Shown: positions 1 to 11,096 of the stretch, piece after piece
Numbering within the stretch: the first letter of the stretch is position 1
Layout: the number at the start of each line of letters is the position of its first letter
From: Camarhynchus parvulus
Lineage: Eukaryota; Chordata; Aves; Passeriformes; Thraupidae
Direction: 5' to 3'
DNA: 64,000 bases
Assembly (NCBI RefSeq): GCF_901933205.1
Contig: NC_044601.1
Span: 28,334,944-28,398,943, forward strand
Notes under the pieces: generated by a model
The model's database searches: none
Told to the model about the DNA's origin: nothing
Seen by the model: only the letters and a program-made list of their open reading frames with translations
Made by a program: the position numbers and the translations under genes

Positions 1-3000
1 TACAAGTTCAAAGCTGACTGTGAGCATATAATTTCCACAGTTGTGGTCCTCTACCTGAAGCTCCAGAGGTCACAAGGCCCTCCATTGATGCTAAAGACAG
101 ATGTGAAGAAGGAACTAAATGTCGCTGCTTTATCTTCACCTCTTTTTGTGAGGTGACCAACCTCCTCATGCAATGGACAATTGTTTTGCTGTTAAAATAC
201 AAACACTTTAAAAAGCCATTCTGCTATTTACCATAGTATGCCAGTTCCAGCTAAGCTTTGGCAATGCGAATTTTCTCTCTACAGCATCTCAGTAGTCCTG
301 TGTAGTCTAAAGTTTCTTCCAAAGACTGCAGAATTTTTTTTCCTCCATGTACCAGAAGAAAATTCCTGTCCAGCCAAGCTGAATTTTTGCCTCACTTGCT
401 TGAATTTTTCCACATACTTCTGTTTCTCCATTCTCAAAAGATAGCTCTTAAAACGGATCAGCATTTATGGACCTCAATACCCTTGAAAACCAGTTTGTAG
501 GGGACTTTTCTAACTAGTTTCCTGAGCAATCTAAAGTCTGCACTTCCAAAAGCCATGGTAGTAGCTCTGCTGACAGTTTTCTGCATGCCACCAGTCTTTA
601 AACATAACCATTTAATGTTCACAGTAGCCAAGTCAGCCACTAATAATCATAGCACCCCCAAGACCATTTTATTTACAAACAACACACATGGGAAGTTGAA
701 TTTGCCCGTAAGAACAGCTGATCTAGAGGTTTCCCTAAACCTTTCAGAATAATTGTACATTAATGTCACGATCCTGGCTGGGTGACCTATTGTAGACCTC
801 CAGAATTGCTTCCACTTTGTTATTTTGTTCATTTTTCTGCTATTCTTTACCCAGAAAGTCTCAACATGTCCCCAGTTGGAAGTGCTGTAAAGTCCAACCC
901 CTGCTTTACAGTGAGTGCTATCCCTCCACCCCAACTTCCCTGCCCATCTCTGCTGAAAATCCTGTTACTATACATCATAGTATTCCAGTCACAGGACTCT
1001 TCCCACAAAGGCTCACTTATACCACTGAGATAATCACAGTCCCCTCTCCAGTAAAGAACTTGGCGGAGGGAGAGGGAGAAAATAATCAAGACTGATTTTG
1101 GAGGCTGGCAATTGATTCCAAGATAAAGACCGTAGAGTAGAAGGGCCAAGAGAGCTGGGGAAGAGTCCTGGTTATGCAGAGATGCTTTGCAGCATGTCTG
1201 GATAGGACATCTGTATGACTTTACTGCTGCATCTGTGAAATCTTATGTAGAGAGGACTGACCTAGGGATAGAAAGGCTGGTTTTGTGCTATAAAAGAATC
1301 CCCTTCCCCTGAAGTTTCTCTCATGTTCTTCCAATGACATATTTGAGACATGTCAATGATATCACATGACAACTAATGATAGATACTATGGATTTTTTTC
1401 TTTCACTGTCATTTCACCTGATTAGTCTACCTTCTTTCTTAGTACTTCCCACACTTCCCCCCAATTCACTGGAGACCTTGTTATGTCTAGGAGGAAGTTA
1501 TCTTCCTTTCTTTAGCCACAAGAAGTTGGAGAATATTGCATTTTCAACAGTGTTGACTCAGACTAAATGCAGACTTGCAAACTTGGCAAAGAGCAGTTTG
1601 GCACACATAACTCTCTCACTAGTTTCAAAACATTTTGCAGGTATCTTGCTCTAAAATCATGTTTGCAGTGGTGCATGGTCTATAGTTCTCATGCCTCCAG
1701 TTTTTCTCATGATTTTCCTTTACATTAGCATTTCTGGCAGAATCCAGGAAGCAGCGATAAGCTGTGTCTCAGGTAGTCCTTCAAAGCTGTGAGCATGATG
1801 TCACCCAAAAGAGAGATTGCTCATATCCAGGATGCAGCACCTAGGTATGCCCATTATTGATTCCTTGGGTGAGAAGATTGGTACATTGACTAATGGGATA
1901 AGCTGTTCTCTGTCCTCAGTGGAAACAAAGAACTAGAAATGTGTTTTAAAAGCCACAAGGGAAATTTAACTTATGAAGATATTAAGTGAAACTTTCTGGT
2001 GGCAAATAGATTTCAGTTTATGCCACTTGTGTTTAGAATTCTCCAGATGGTCCTCCAGCTCTCAACCAAAACTTGAGCAACGCCCTCACTTTCTGGATCC
2101 TGAATGAGTGCAACAGCAGCTTCTTTCATTCTGATCAGTGGTCTACTCTGATTTTGCAGAGGAGCACGCAGGCAATTGCATCAACTAAATAGCATGTTAG
2201 GATTAATGAAGCTGTAAAAGAGCATAGAAAGCTATATTGCATTTATTCACTCTATGCTGTGCATCAGCTTTGTGTGCTAATCAGGAGAATATTAAGACCA
2301 AATATTTCATGTTAATTATGATAAAGCAAGAGGACAATTTGATTAATGTTAGCAACTTAGTTTTGCCAGGTGATCTACTTGCTTAGAAAATAAATAATCA
2401 GCACCTAATAACCTTGGGGCAGGTTTAATTCATTCTTGTAGAAAAATGTTTTAATCCTGCTTACTGGTAGTCAGAATAATAATCATGTTACATACAATTC
2501 ACAAATGTGCTGCCACAGCAAACAGGATTGTAATAAAAAACTATTCTTTCAGGGAATTTTATGACATCCCATGACAAACATAATTAAACTTATTGGGAAG
2601 CTGGATACTTAAGCTGAGTTAGAATTAGCCTGTGAGATTTCAAAAATGCTGCAGCTGAGGTATGAAAAAGAACTTTGGATCTGTGACATCTGGAAACAAG
2701 GGAAACTTGTATAAAAAATTCCTTTTCCCTGGTATTTTTCCTCTCTGTCTTGTCAAATAAGATGAGAAAACATTTATTCTTGTTGGTGTCTTCCCATCAA
2801 GAGAATTATGTATGGCAGAGAAAAATCTAAACACTGATAGTTAATGCTGCGTTGCTACCAAAAAATTCAAGCTTCAGACAATATACAAATTCACTGGAAA
2901 GCCATTTCAATTGAGATTCTTATTAGGCTTCATCTCTGTGACATCCCCATGTGCTGCAAAATGGACCTTAAAGGGACCCTGGGAGACCACCTCTGTCACT

Positions 3001-5164
3001 CATCCTGAACAGACACCATTTTAAGGAGTGCTACTTTTTCCCTTTGTGCTGTCACAAAAGCTGGACAAATCTTCCCTGCTACAATACAGAAAAACAAACC
3101 AACCAGATTCTAATCCTCCTTGAACTCATAGCAGAAATAAACTGCTAGCTGCAAGTCCAGCTAAAACTAGATTACCACCTCAAGAGTGAAGGGTTGTGAA
3201 AAATAAACACCAGAAGGAATGGCTTCTTTGAGGGTTGAGAATGAAAAGTCTGAATTTCAGGGAAGTTTTCTTTGTTTGGTTTCTTTTAATAAGCAGGATT
3301 GAAAAAGAATAATTCTGTAGATGAAAAGAGCATTGCAGAAGAATGAGCCAAGCCCCCTGGAGAGGCTGGCTGTCAGAGTTGTCTTGCTGTTCAGCAGATA
3401 CTCACAGACAAATCTATGGAAAGCTGGCTTTCCACTACAAACTGTCATTTATATCTGTCACTCTCAAAGAACTGCCAGAGGTCCCTGAGCCACCATGCTC
3501 TATGGGTTTCTCTTCTCAATCTTGCACTGACCATGAACTAAAATGTGTCATGGGAAAACTGAAGATAACCTTGTCCATATCAGAACTTTTTTGTTTTGCC
3601 TTTCCTCTGCAGTGGCTAAGCAATGCCAAAAATCCAGAGCTCTCACATTGTAGGCCTTTTGTAAGGTTGTGATCTTGTTCCTAATAGGCTGCTTTTCCAG
3701 TTCAAAACTAAATCAGCTTCTCATCTGAACCATGTTATTTGAGAGTTTCTGGGTTTTGTTATTTTTCATTGAGGGAACTTGGTGTCACACAGAGAAAGTA
3801 GCAGAAAACATACATAGTTCATGTAAATTTCTGCTTTTGCTCCACAAGACAGTGTCTAATTATGTAACATATTTTTCTACTAGTGGTTTCACATAAACAG
3901 AATATTATCTGCAGAATGGAGATCTATGTCTGTATCAATTCAGAATGGTTAATGGTCTTAAGTCACGAAAATGTAGGCTAAGATTTGCATAGCCCCTCTA
4001 GCTCTTAAATGGAAATATTCAAGCTCTAGTGAGAGTCCCAGCCACATATATTGACTATGAAAGATAAGGGGTACTAATCTTGAAAATGTAATTAATAATC
4101 TGGTTTGGATTAATTAGTTGTACATTACCCAAAAAGCATATTTAGTGTAATGACACTGTAATTGAAGTTTGACTCCTTTGTAATCATATCCTGTCATCTG
4201 ATGCAAAGTGCTGGCTCATCTTCAAAGCCCTTTCTAAATACATATTTTACAATAGATCTGGTGTTGCTAGAAGCCTGGGTTTTTCTACTCTGTTTTTGTC
4301 TAGCAAAACCATTATCTGCTTTGCATTCTGTCTCCCCTAGAATCTCCAGTACTAGAATGAATAGATTAAATTACCATTCTGGTTTGCCAGACCTTCACTC
4401 TGAATGTGGGTCAGCTGTCAAAAGCTGTAGTTCAGTGGTGTAAGAACTTTGGCACCAAGAAGGGTGGAGAAGGAGACCTTACTCTTGGCACAGTGTGCAT
4501 GCAAACACTCACAGTGGTCTGAGGGGGAGGAGCAGCAAGCTGGAGCGAGCCCCTTATACTAGCACTGGGCTTGCAGGGATCCCTGGGAATCAGCAATCCA
4601 AGGGGGAAAACTGCTCTGCTCAGGAAAGGCTGAGAAACCTTACCGCAGTTGGCAACCTGCTTCTCTGAAAGGGCAGCAAAGCAGTGGTCTGTGCAGTGTA
4701 GGGCTGGTTTGGAACAGGCTGCTGCTGCCTTCTCTTTAAATGGAAAATGGAGTGCTACTAGCATGAGACAAAGTGCCTGTACCAGGTCCAATTGCTTCTG
4801 CCAAGACTTGTTGAGTGCAGTTCTCTACAGAGCTGATAAGGAGGACAGGATACATTTTTTGGTCACGGGTTCTGAGTAGACTGGAAGAGATGTAATTCTC
4901 AACATTTCCCCTATTCACAACCCTATGGAATATAAACATATTGATATTGTGTTTGACTTTCTAAAGAAACTGTTTGAATGTCCCAACTATGCATGTCCAT
5001 CCACTCTTAAATCCACTTAGTCACAGAATGTGACCTTTTGAATATGTTTTCCATATTTGAAGCAAGTCCATACAGACTAGTGCACACAAATCAGGCAATT
5101 GTAAAATGGGACTAGTTTTTGGTTCCACATGCTTAGTATCTTGGTCTTCTGCAAGCTGTTCAAG
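1..5164. other. Unique AT-rich non-coding DNA
   Basis: No gene, repeat tail or LTR border recognised. Short frames (under 125 codons) have no family resemblance. 4,430-4,900 is somewhat richer in G+C. 2,170-2,480 is AT-rich with TAAT/ATTA-rich words of the kind found in conserved non-coding elements, which cannot be tested here. Confidence 0.6.
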
Positions 5165-5983
5165 CTGTTGATGCTCCTGAAGGATGGGATGCCATGCAGA
5201 GGGACCTAGAGAAGATCGAGAAGTGGGAATGTGGGAATCTCATCAGGTTTAACAAGAGCAACAGCAGGGTGCTGCATCTGGGTCAGGTTACCAACACAGG
5301 TACCAGCACAGGCTGGGGATGAGCAGATGGAGAGCAGCCCAGCGAGAAGGACTGGGCATTGCTGGTGGGTGAGGGGCTGGACATGATCCAGCCATGGGCA
5401 CTCCCAGCCCAGAGAGCCAAAACGTGTCCTGGGCTGCATCCAAAGCAGCGTGGGCAGCAGGGGAGGGAGGGGATCCTGCCCCTCTGCTCTGCTCTGGTGA
5501 GAGCCCACCTGGAACCCTGCATCCAGCTCTGGGGTCCCAGCACAGGGAGGACATGGAACTGCTGGAGTGAGTCCAGAGGAGGGACACCAAGATGATCAGA
5601 GGGATGGAGGGAAGGCTGAGAGAACAGGGATTGTTCAGTCTGGAAAAAGAGGCCTTTCACTACCCAAGGAGAAACTTAAAAGAAGATAGAGAGGGACTAT
5701 TTACAAGGTCACATAGTGTGACAGGACAAGGTGGAATGGTTTTGAATTGTAAGAGAGTAAGTTTAGATTAGGTATTAGGAAGAAATTCTGTACTGTGAGG
5801 GTAGTGAGGCACTAGAAAATGTTGCCCAGGGAAGTTGTGGATACCCCTCCCCTAGAGGTGTTCAAGGCCAGATTAGTTGGGTCTCTGAGCACCCTGGTCT
5901 AATTTAAGGTGTCCCAACAGAGGTTTGTAACTAGATGATCTTTAAGGTCCCCTTTGAACCCAAACCATTCTATGATTCTATGA
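5165..5983 (+). mobile_element. CR1 LINE, 3' end (C-terminal ORF2 plus 3' UTR)
   Basis: The 5' half still translates in broken frames to the C-terminal part of CR1 ORF2: an MQRDLEKIEKW-like stretch near 5,195, then ALVRAHLEPCIQLWGP around 5,490-5,540. The 3' UTR follows with its usual AGGAAGAAATTCT block near 5,780, and the element stops with the CR1 tail CCATTCTATGATTCTATGA. It is 5'-truncated, as most CR1 copies are, with stops and frameshifts; it is not active. Orientation is given by the tail. Confidence 0.92.
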
Positions 5984-6895
5984 AGTCAGGCTCTAATCTG
6001 GAACATACTCTGAAACATGAGACTGTCTCCTCACAGTCCTTCTTCCACACCAATGAGCTGCTTTGGAGAGCCATTGAACATCTCTGTCAATGGGAAATAA
6101 TGTCTGGTGAATGATGCTACTAAATGTGTTCATTCCAAGCAGGATGCTAGCAAAATGCACTGCAGTTGTTTATGAAGGAGAAGAAGGGACTAGTCCTTAT
6201 TTATAAGAGAATGTTTGAATATTATTTTTTGTCTTTGTGTGACACGACAGAATGAAGGAGGAAACAATTATGTGTTCAGCCCTGTCTATCCAATAACACA
6301 GTAGAAGCATACACATGGATAAAACTGCCAGGGACAAAACATTGTATTTTAGCAATGTAGGATTTCCGCAGAGTGTTGCGTACAGAAGGGATTTTCTGTG
6401 TCAGGTTCCTTCTCATGCAGTGGTGTTTATGCCACTGTAAATTGGTTTGTTGTGACTAGCAAACACCTACCTGGTAAGTGCTAAACTTAAAAGCTTCACT
6501 TGAACATGATTTGAGCCTCTTACTCTGCTTGGCGAACTGGAGATGAGTAGGGAAGCAGACTGGTTTGTCATTGTCAAGAGAAGGGAACAAGGTCTGTCCT
6601 TGCAGCTACCTGTGTTATGCAAGGCATTAGAGAGTATAAGCATGGGAATTGAGGGAGTAGTGCGGATACTAGGAATGGAAAAGTGGGCAAATGAGACTTT
6701 TGACTTCTGTCATACCTCCTAGGAATACAGATAGTCCTCCTCAATTGCCTATAGTGTCTTACTGCCCATGGACAGCTCTCCAGTGCAGTCCAGCTGTCTT
6801 CCTAGATGTACACTTTAGCATGCAAAAAAGCAATGATAATTGAGAAAGTCCATTTCTGTCCTGGAAGCAAGCTGCTCCATTTCTTGATAAAACCC
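5984..6895. other. Unique non-coding DNA between CR1 and LTR
   Basis: Nothing recognised: no long frame, no repeat landmark. Confidence 0.6.
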
Positions 6896-7337
6896 TGTAT
6901 TATGGATTAACCCCCTGGCTGCTTGCTTGCTCACTCTTCCCCCAAGAGGATGGAAAAGAGAATCCAAAGAATAAAAGTGATAAAATTAATGGGTTGAGTT
7001 AAAGGCAGTTTAACAGGAAAAGAACAAGGTGCCTAATCAAGCAAAGCAAAATTAGAAATTATTTTCTAATTCCCATCAGCAATTACTCAGCCATTTCCAT
7101 AAAAGCAGGTCTTTAGCATTTTAACAGTTAATTGGGATGACAAGAGCTGCCAAACTGAAATTTCCAGTTTCTTCCTTCTTTTCCCTAATTTTTTTTCTGT
7201 ATGTGGTGCCATAGGGTAAGGAATATCCCTTTGGTCACCAGCATCAGGTGTCCCAGGTGTATTGCCTTCCAACTTCTTGAGCACTTTCAGCCTGCTTGCT
7301 TGTGGGGTGGCATGACAAACAGAAAAGTCTTTGAAGG
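6896..7337 (-). mobile_element. Solo LTR, 3' part (interrupted copy)
   Basis: On the plus strand it starts TGTATTATGGATTAACCCCC, the inverted LTR 3' end, and continues to AGAAAAGTCTTTGAAGG. It aligns along its length with the LTR at 23,448-24,030: shared landmarks are the GGAATATCCCTTTGGTCA block near 7,221 and the CTTCTTGAGCACTTTCAGCC block near 7,274. The alignment stops at 7,337 and resumes at about 8,421. No internal retroviral sequence is attached. It looks like an ERVL-type avian LTR, from family knowledge. Confidence 0.8.
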
Positions 7338-8418
7338 TTATTGTGAATGGGTGGTTAAGATTGCGTAAAGAAAATCTGTCAACGGTATAAACAAAAGCAA
7401 TTTTGTAACAAATTTGTGAAAGCATGACTAAGTTCTCTGGCAAGGTTTGCTCTGTTACATAGATAACTGGAATCAATCTGTAGTGACACACAACAGAGAC
7501 CAGGGATGCAAAAGGGTGAGGATAGAGGTAAGGAGGTAAGGATGCAGAAGGGGAAGGGAGACCCTCCACAGAGTCACAAATTTCACAACGGACCATTTGC
7601 CAAACCTACCCTTGGAATTGCTCAGTCCTTTATGTCTAAAGGATTTGGCAGCACTTAATCATTGACTGATTAAACCGGTTCTGTAAGATTTACCATAACC
7701 ACAACAGTAACTAAATTTTGAATCTAAGATGGCAACATTGATGCTACACTTGCTATAAAGTGCTGAAGTCAGTTTTCACACCTGCACACAGACACAGGCA
7801 TGTATATATTCAAATATTGCTCTGTGTGTGTGTGCATATTACAAAGCCCCTGTTTGAAGCTCCCCCAGAGTTCAGTGAAATGCACACCTGGGATGCCTTC
7901 GCATCTCTCAGTGGGCAAAGGCATCAGCCTCGAGGAGGGCGTACCAGCCCAGGCCCCACTGTCAGTTTTTGACAAAGCTCCTTTGAGTCCCAAACCTGTG
8001 GGTTGATGAGCACCAGGAGGCACATCCTGCTCCAAGGGACATGCTGGCACAGCCCCTGGGGGCATGGACCTCAAAGGGCCACCTTTGGGACCCCTGCTCA
8101 GAGGGTGGTGAGATGCTCAGCTTTAGTCTCCCATCAGATTCCATCCTGGACTCAATCGAGGTCAGTAATTTTCCTCAGAAGTCCACTAACAATAATATTA
8201 TTTCACTCCAGCTGTGATTCAGCTTAAAACAAGTTTCCAAAGCTATTCATTAGAAAACAGAAGTTGCTGGCAACAGAAGTTCTGGAGAACAGGCAATACT
8301 ATTGATATGCTCGAGGGGAGCTTAATGATCCACAGGCATTAATTAGGACCAAGGCTTAACAAGAATTCCTGAGATCATAGAGCAGCCTGAGGAGATTGGG
8401 GGGAATGATCACAACACT
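7338..8418. other. About 1.08 kb of foreign or unplaced sequence splitting the LTR
   Basis: This segment has no counterpart in the related intact LTR at 23,448-24,030. It holds a short TG run near 7,823 and a GC-richer middle (about 7,900-8,130). No gene, tail, terminal inverted repeat or flanking direct repeat was recognised, so the inserted element cannot be named. Reading frames across it are not gene-like. Confidence 0.5.
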
Positions 8419-8547
8419 TTGCAAGCACTGCTCAGCAATAACAAAAACACTCCTATCCTACAAACACTCTTTTGATCGCAAATCTGAAACAAAGCACCAT
8501 ATGAGCTCCTATAAGGAAAATTAACTCCATCACAGCCAAAACCAGTA
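8419..8547 (-). mobile_element. Solo LTR, 5' part (continuation of the 6,896 LTR)
   Basis: GCAAGCACTGCTCAGCAATA at 8,421 matches the block at 23,901 of the other LTR, and the segment runs to ATTAACTCCATCACAGCC and ACCAGTA, the inverted LTR 5' end. It picks up within a couple of bases of where the 6,896-7,337 part stops, so the two are best read as one LTR. Confidence 0.75.
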
Positions 8548-10148
8548 TTCCCTACTTGCTTTCTTGACCATCTCTGCTGAGGCTACAGATGGGTAGCACC
8601 CCAACTCACCAGAGTAAGAAAGTCCTTGACAAACATCAAAGACATTTGACATTGTCTGGGTTGCTTGGAAAAGATGTTTGACTCTTATGTTTTCCTAATC
8701 AGCATCAGTGGTAATTCTAACAGAGTCTGCATGTTCTGTTCAGTTGGAAAGTGCCTTTGGTAACACTTTATTTTCTTGTGCTTTTAGTTAGCTTCTATGC
8801 TTTCAGGCAGGGATGTAAAAATACATTCTGTCTTCCTTCTTGCACAGTGGTTTGTGGAACTTTTCATACTGCCATCTATAATGCTAGGCATTAAAAATAA
8901 TTAAATTTAACTTGAAAACCAGTTCTATTTTGAGTTAGTGTTTGTACATCTGTGTGCAGAAGATCACTTCCTTGGCCCTCAGTGATCTCTGCAAACTGCT
9001 CAATTTCTTTGTCTTGTCAGCCCTGTCTGGAAGTAACATCTCTGTGGTATAATTCTCCAAGTCACATTTTCTGACTGTCTTGGGTTCTGTTTGCAGGGTA
9101 TCTAATTGATTCATAACTGATATGAAGCCTCCACACATATACTTAGCTCTCCCAGTACTTTACAGTGCAAACTCTGAAGACACTGGCAGATCCACCCATA
9201 CAGATGCCACCTATCTCCAATATTAAAATTAGAAGACAGCAATTCAATGCCTGTGCAGAGATGAAAGTGTAGACAAACTCAGACAAAGTACATGCTCATG
9301 TAGAGAGATTTGCTCTTAATGAATAGCTGTGGCTTTTACAAATAAAAGAAACAACACAGGTGGAACTTGTAGCCTCACTTACAGAGTCACAGAATATCTC
9401 AGTTTGGAAGAGACCCATAAGAAATATTGAGTCCAGCTTCCTTTTCCCTACAAGTCTTCAAACTAAAACATGTCATGACTTAGAGGATGAACTTCTTGAA
9501 CTCTGAACACTCTCCTGGGGAACACGGCTCTCTAGATTCTCAGTAAGGAACCATTTCCTAGCAGCCTTGGAAAGAGAAAACACACTCCCTTACTGAATAT
9601 GAAGGGTGGAACTCAGTCTCATCAACGCAAAGGAGCATGTTTCTACCACTAGAAGTTACATGAACACATATTAAAAGATGTTCCCTATTGACTGGCAAAA
9701 ATCACTCACAGAATCACTCACCTGCTTTATCTGAGCCACATTCAGAGCTTCAAAGGTTACTCTACCCACTTTTTTACAAATTTAGTTGAAACAGAAATTG
9801 TAGAAGGTGATGTCAGTATCCTGGAACAAGCCACTAGCTGTATAAAGTCCTAGCCCTAACTTCCCAGCTCCAAGAAGTAAAGAAATCCTGAGTTTGCTGC
9901 CAACTTTGAAATACAGCAGAGAAAAAAATAATACATGATTTTTCTTTCTAGAAATACAGTGATCTAGAAAAGTTATCATTGAATTATTTGCTGATTTTTA
10001 TTAAATACATGAAGCTTCAAATGGATATTTTCCTGGTTTATCCTGTTAACTCATTTTTCACAATGAACTTATGGCAAAGGAAAAGAGAAAGAATTCTCAC
10101 TCTTCCCACGCTAGCTTGATGTGACAGGAAGAAAGTGTTAGAAATGTG
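8548..10148. other. Non-coding DNA around the CR1 tail at 9,382
   Basis: Apart from the CR1 fragment, only unique AT-rich DNA is visible. Confidence 0.6.
9382..9580 (-). mobile_element. CR1 LINE 3' end fragment
   Basis: It starts with CAGAGTCACAGAATATCTCA and TTTGGAAGAGACCCATAAG, the reverse complement of a CR1 3' UTR terminus, and continues with diverged 3' UTR sequence (CTTGAACTCTGAACACTCTC, then CCTGGGGAACACGG). It fades out by about 9,580. Short, old and non-coding. Confidence 0.8.
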
Positions 10149-11096
10149 TGTTGGGTTCACATGTCCACATTTTGGTAGTCAGTGGACAGGAGAGGATTCA
10201 GGGGTGGGATCTGTGAGGAGGCTTGGGGCTGCTGTGTGCCAGACTCACTGCAGGGCAGAGCCAAGTCCCACGGCTGAGCCCCACAGCTGAACAATGACAT
10301 CCTTGGGAAGGCAGTTAGAAAAGGGCAGAAAATGCTGCACAGCAGCTTTAAGAGTGAAGAGTTGGAAAAGCATGGAAGAAACAGCGCTGTAAACAGCAAA
10401 GGGAGAGAAGGAGGAAGGACACTAGAGCAGACATGAGTAGCTGTGGAGGGCCAGAGTGGATCAGGTATCCACAGTGCAGCTCACTGAGAACCCCACACTG
10501 TGGCTGGTGGAGATAATCCTGAAAAAACCTCCATCCATGGAGAGCTCACATCACAGCAGAATCTTGGCAGGAGCTGCAGCCCATGGGGAGGAGCCCACGC
10601 AGGAACGGGTTTTCTGTCAGGAACAGGTCTTCTGGAGCCTGTGGGGAACCCACACAGGAAGAGTTTATGAAGTCTGTATCTTGTGGGAAGGGACTCCATA
10701 CTGAAGCAGTGGAAAAGTGTGAGTAGGAGAAAGGAGCAGAGAGGACCCATCATGGACAGATTGTAACCCTCCTCTGTGCCATTTTCAAGGAGGGGGGGAA
10801 TTGAGAGTGATGGAGAGAACTTAATCATGAGAAGAACTTAATCATGAGGATAGGGGAAGATGTTTTATTTTTGTCTTTGTTTCTTACCATCATGCCCTAT
10901 TTCTAATTAGCAATAAATTTTGCTGTTTTCTCCAAGTTGAGTCTGTTTTGCCTGTGGTGACAATTGGTAAGTGATCTCCCTGTCTTTATTTTAACTGAGG
11001 AGCTTTTTCATCTGATTTTCTCCTCATGTCCTGTTCAGGAGGCAGTGTGAGAGACTGCCTGGGAGTCTGGCAATCAGCCAAGGCTAATGTGCCACA
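10149..11096 (+). mobile_element. Solo LTR, avian ERVL-like, about 948 bp
   Basis: It begins TGTTGGGTTCACATG and ends with CTAATGTGCCACA, the TG...CA borders of an LTR. Inside are repeated CCCACACTG/CCCACGCAGG/CCCACACAGG modules typical of one bird LTR group, a polyadenylation signal AATAAA at 10,912-10,917 and, after it, the AGTTGAGTCTGTTTTGCC block. There is no internal retroviral coding sequence, so it is a solo LTR. A 16-bp-period duplication of GAACTTAATCATGA lies at 10,817-10,846. The same hexamer AGAAAT lies just outside both ends (10,140-10,145 and 11,100-11,105) and may be a degraded target-site duplication. Confidence 0.85.

Noticed and set aside
5206..5660. Minus-strand frames of 100-125 codons
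   Set aside because: They are antisense to a CR1 ORF2 remnant that is recognisable on the plus strand.
7087..7596. 169-codon minus-strand frame
   Set aside because: It begins in the insert and runs into the LTR, so it crosses an insertion joint and cannot be an ancestral gene.
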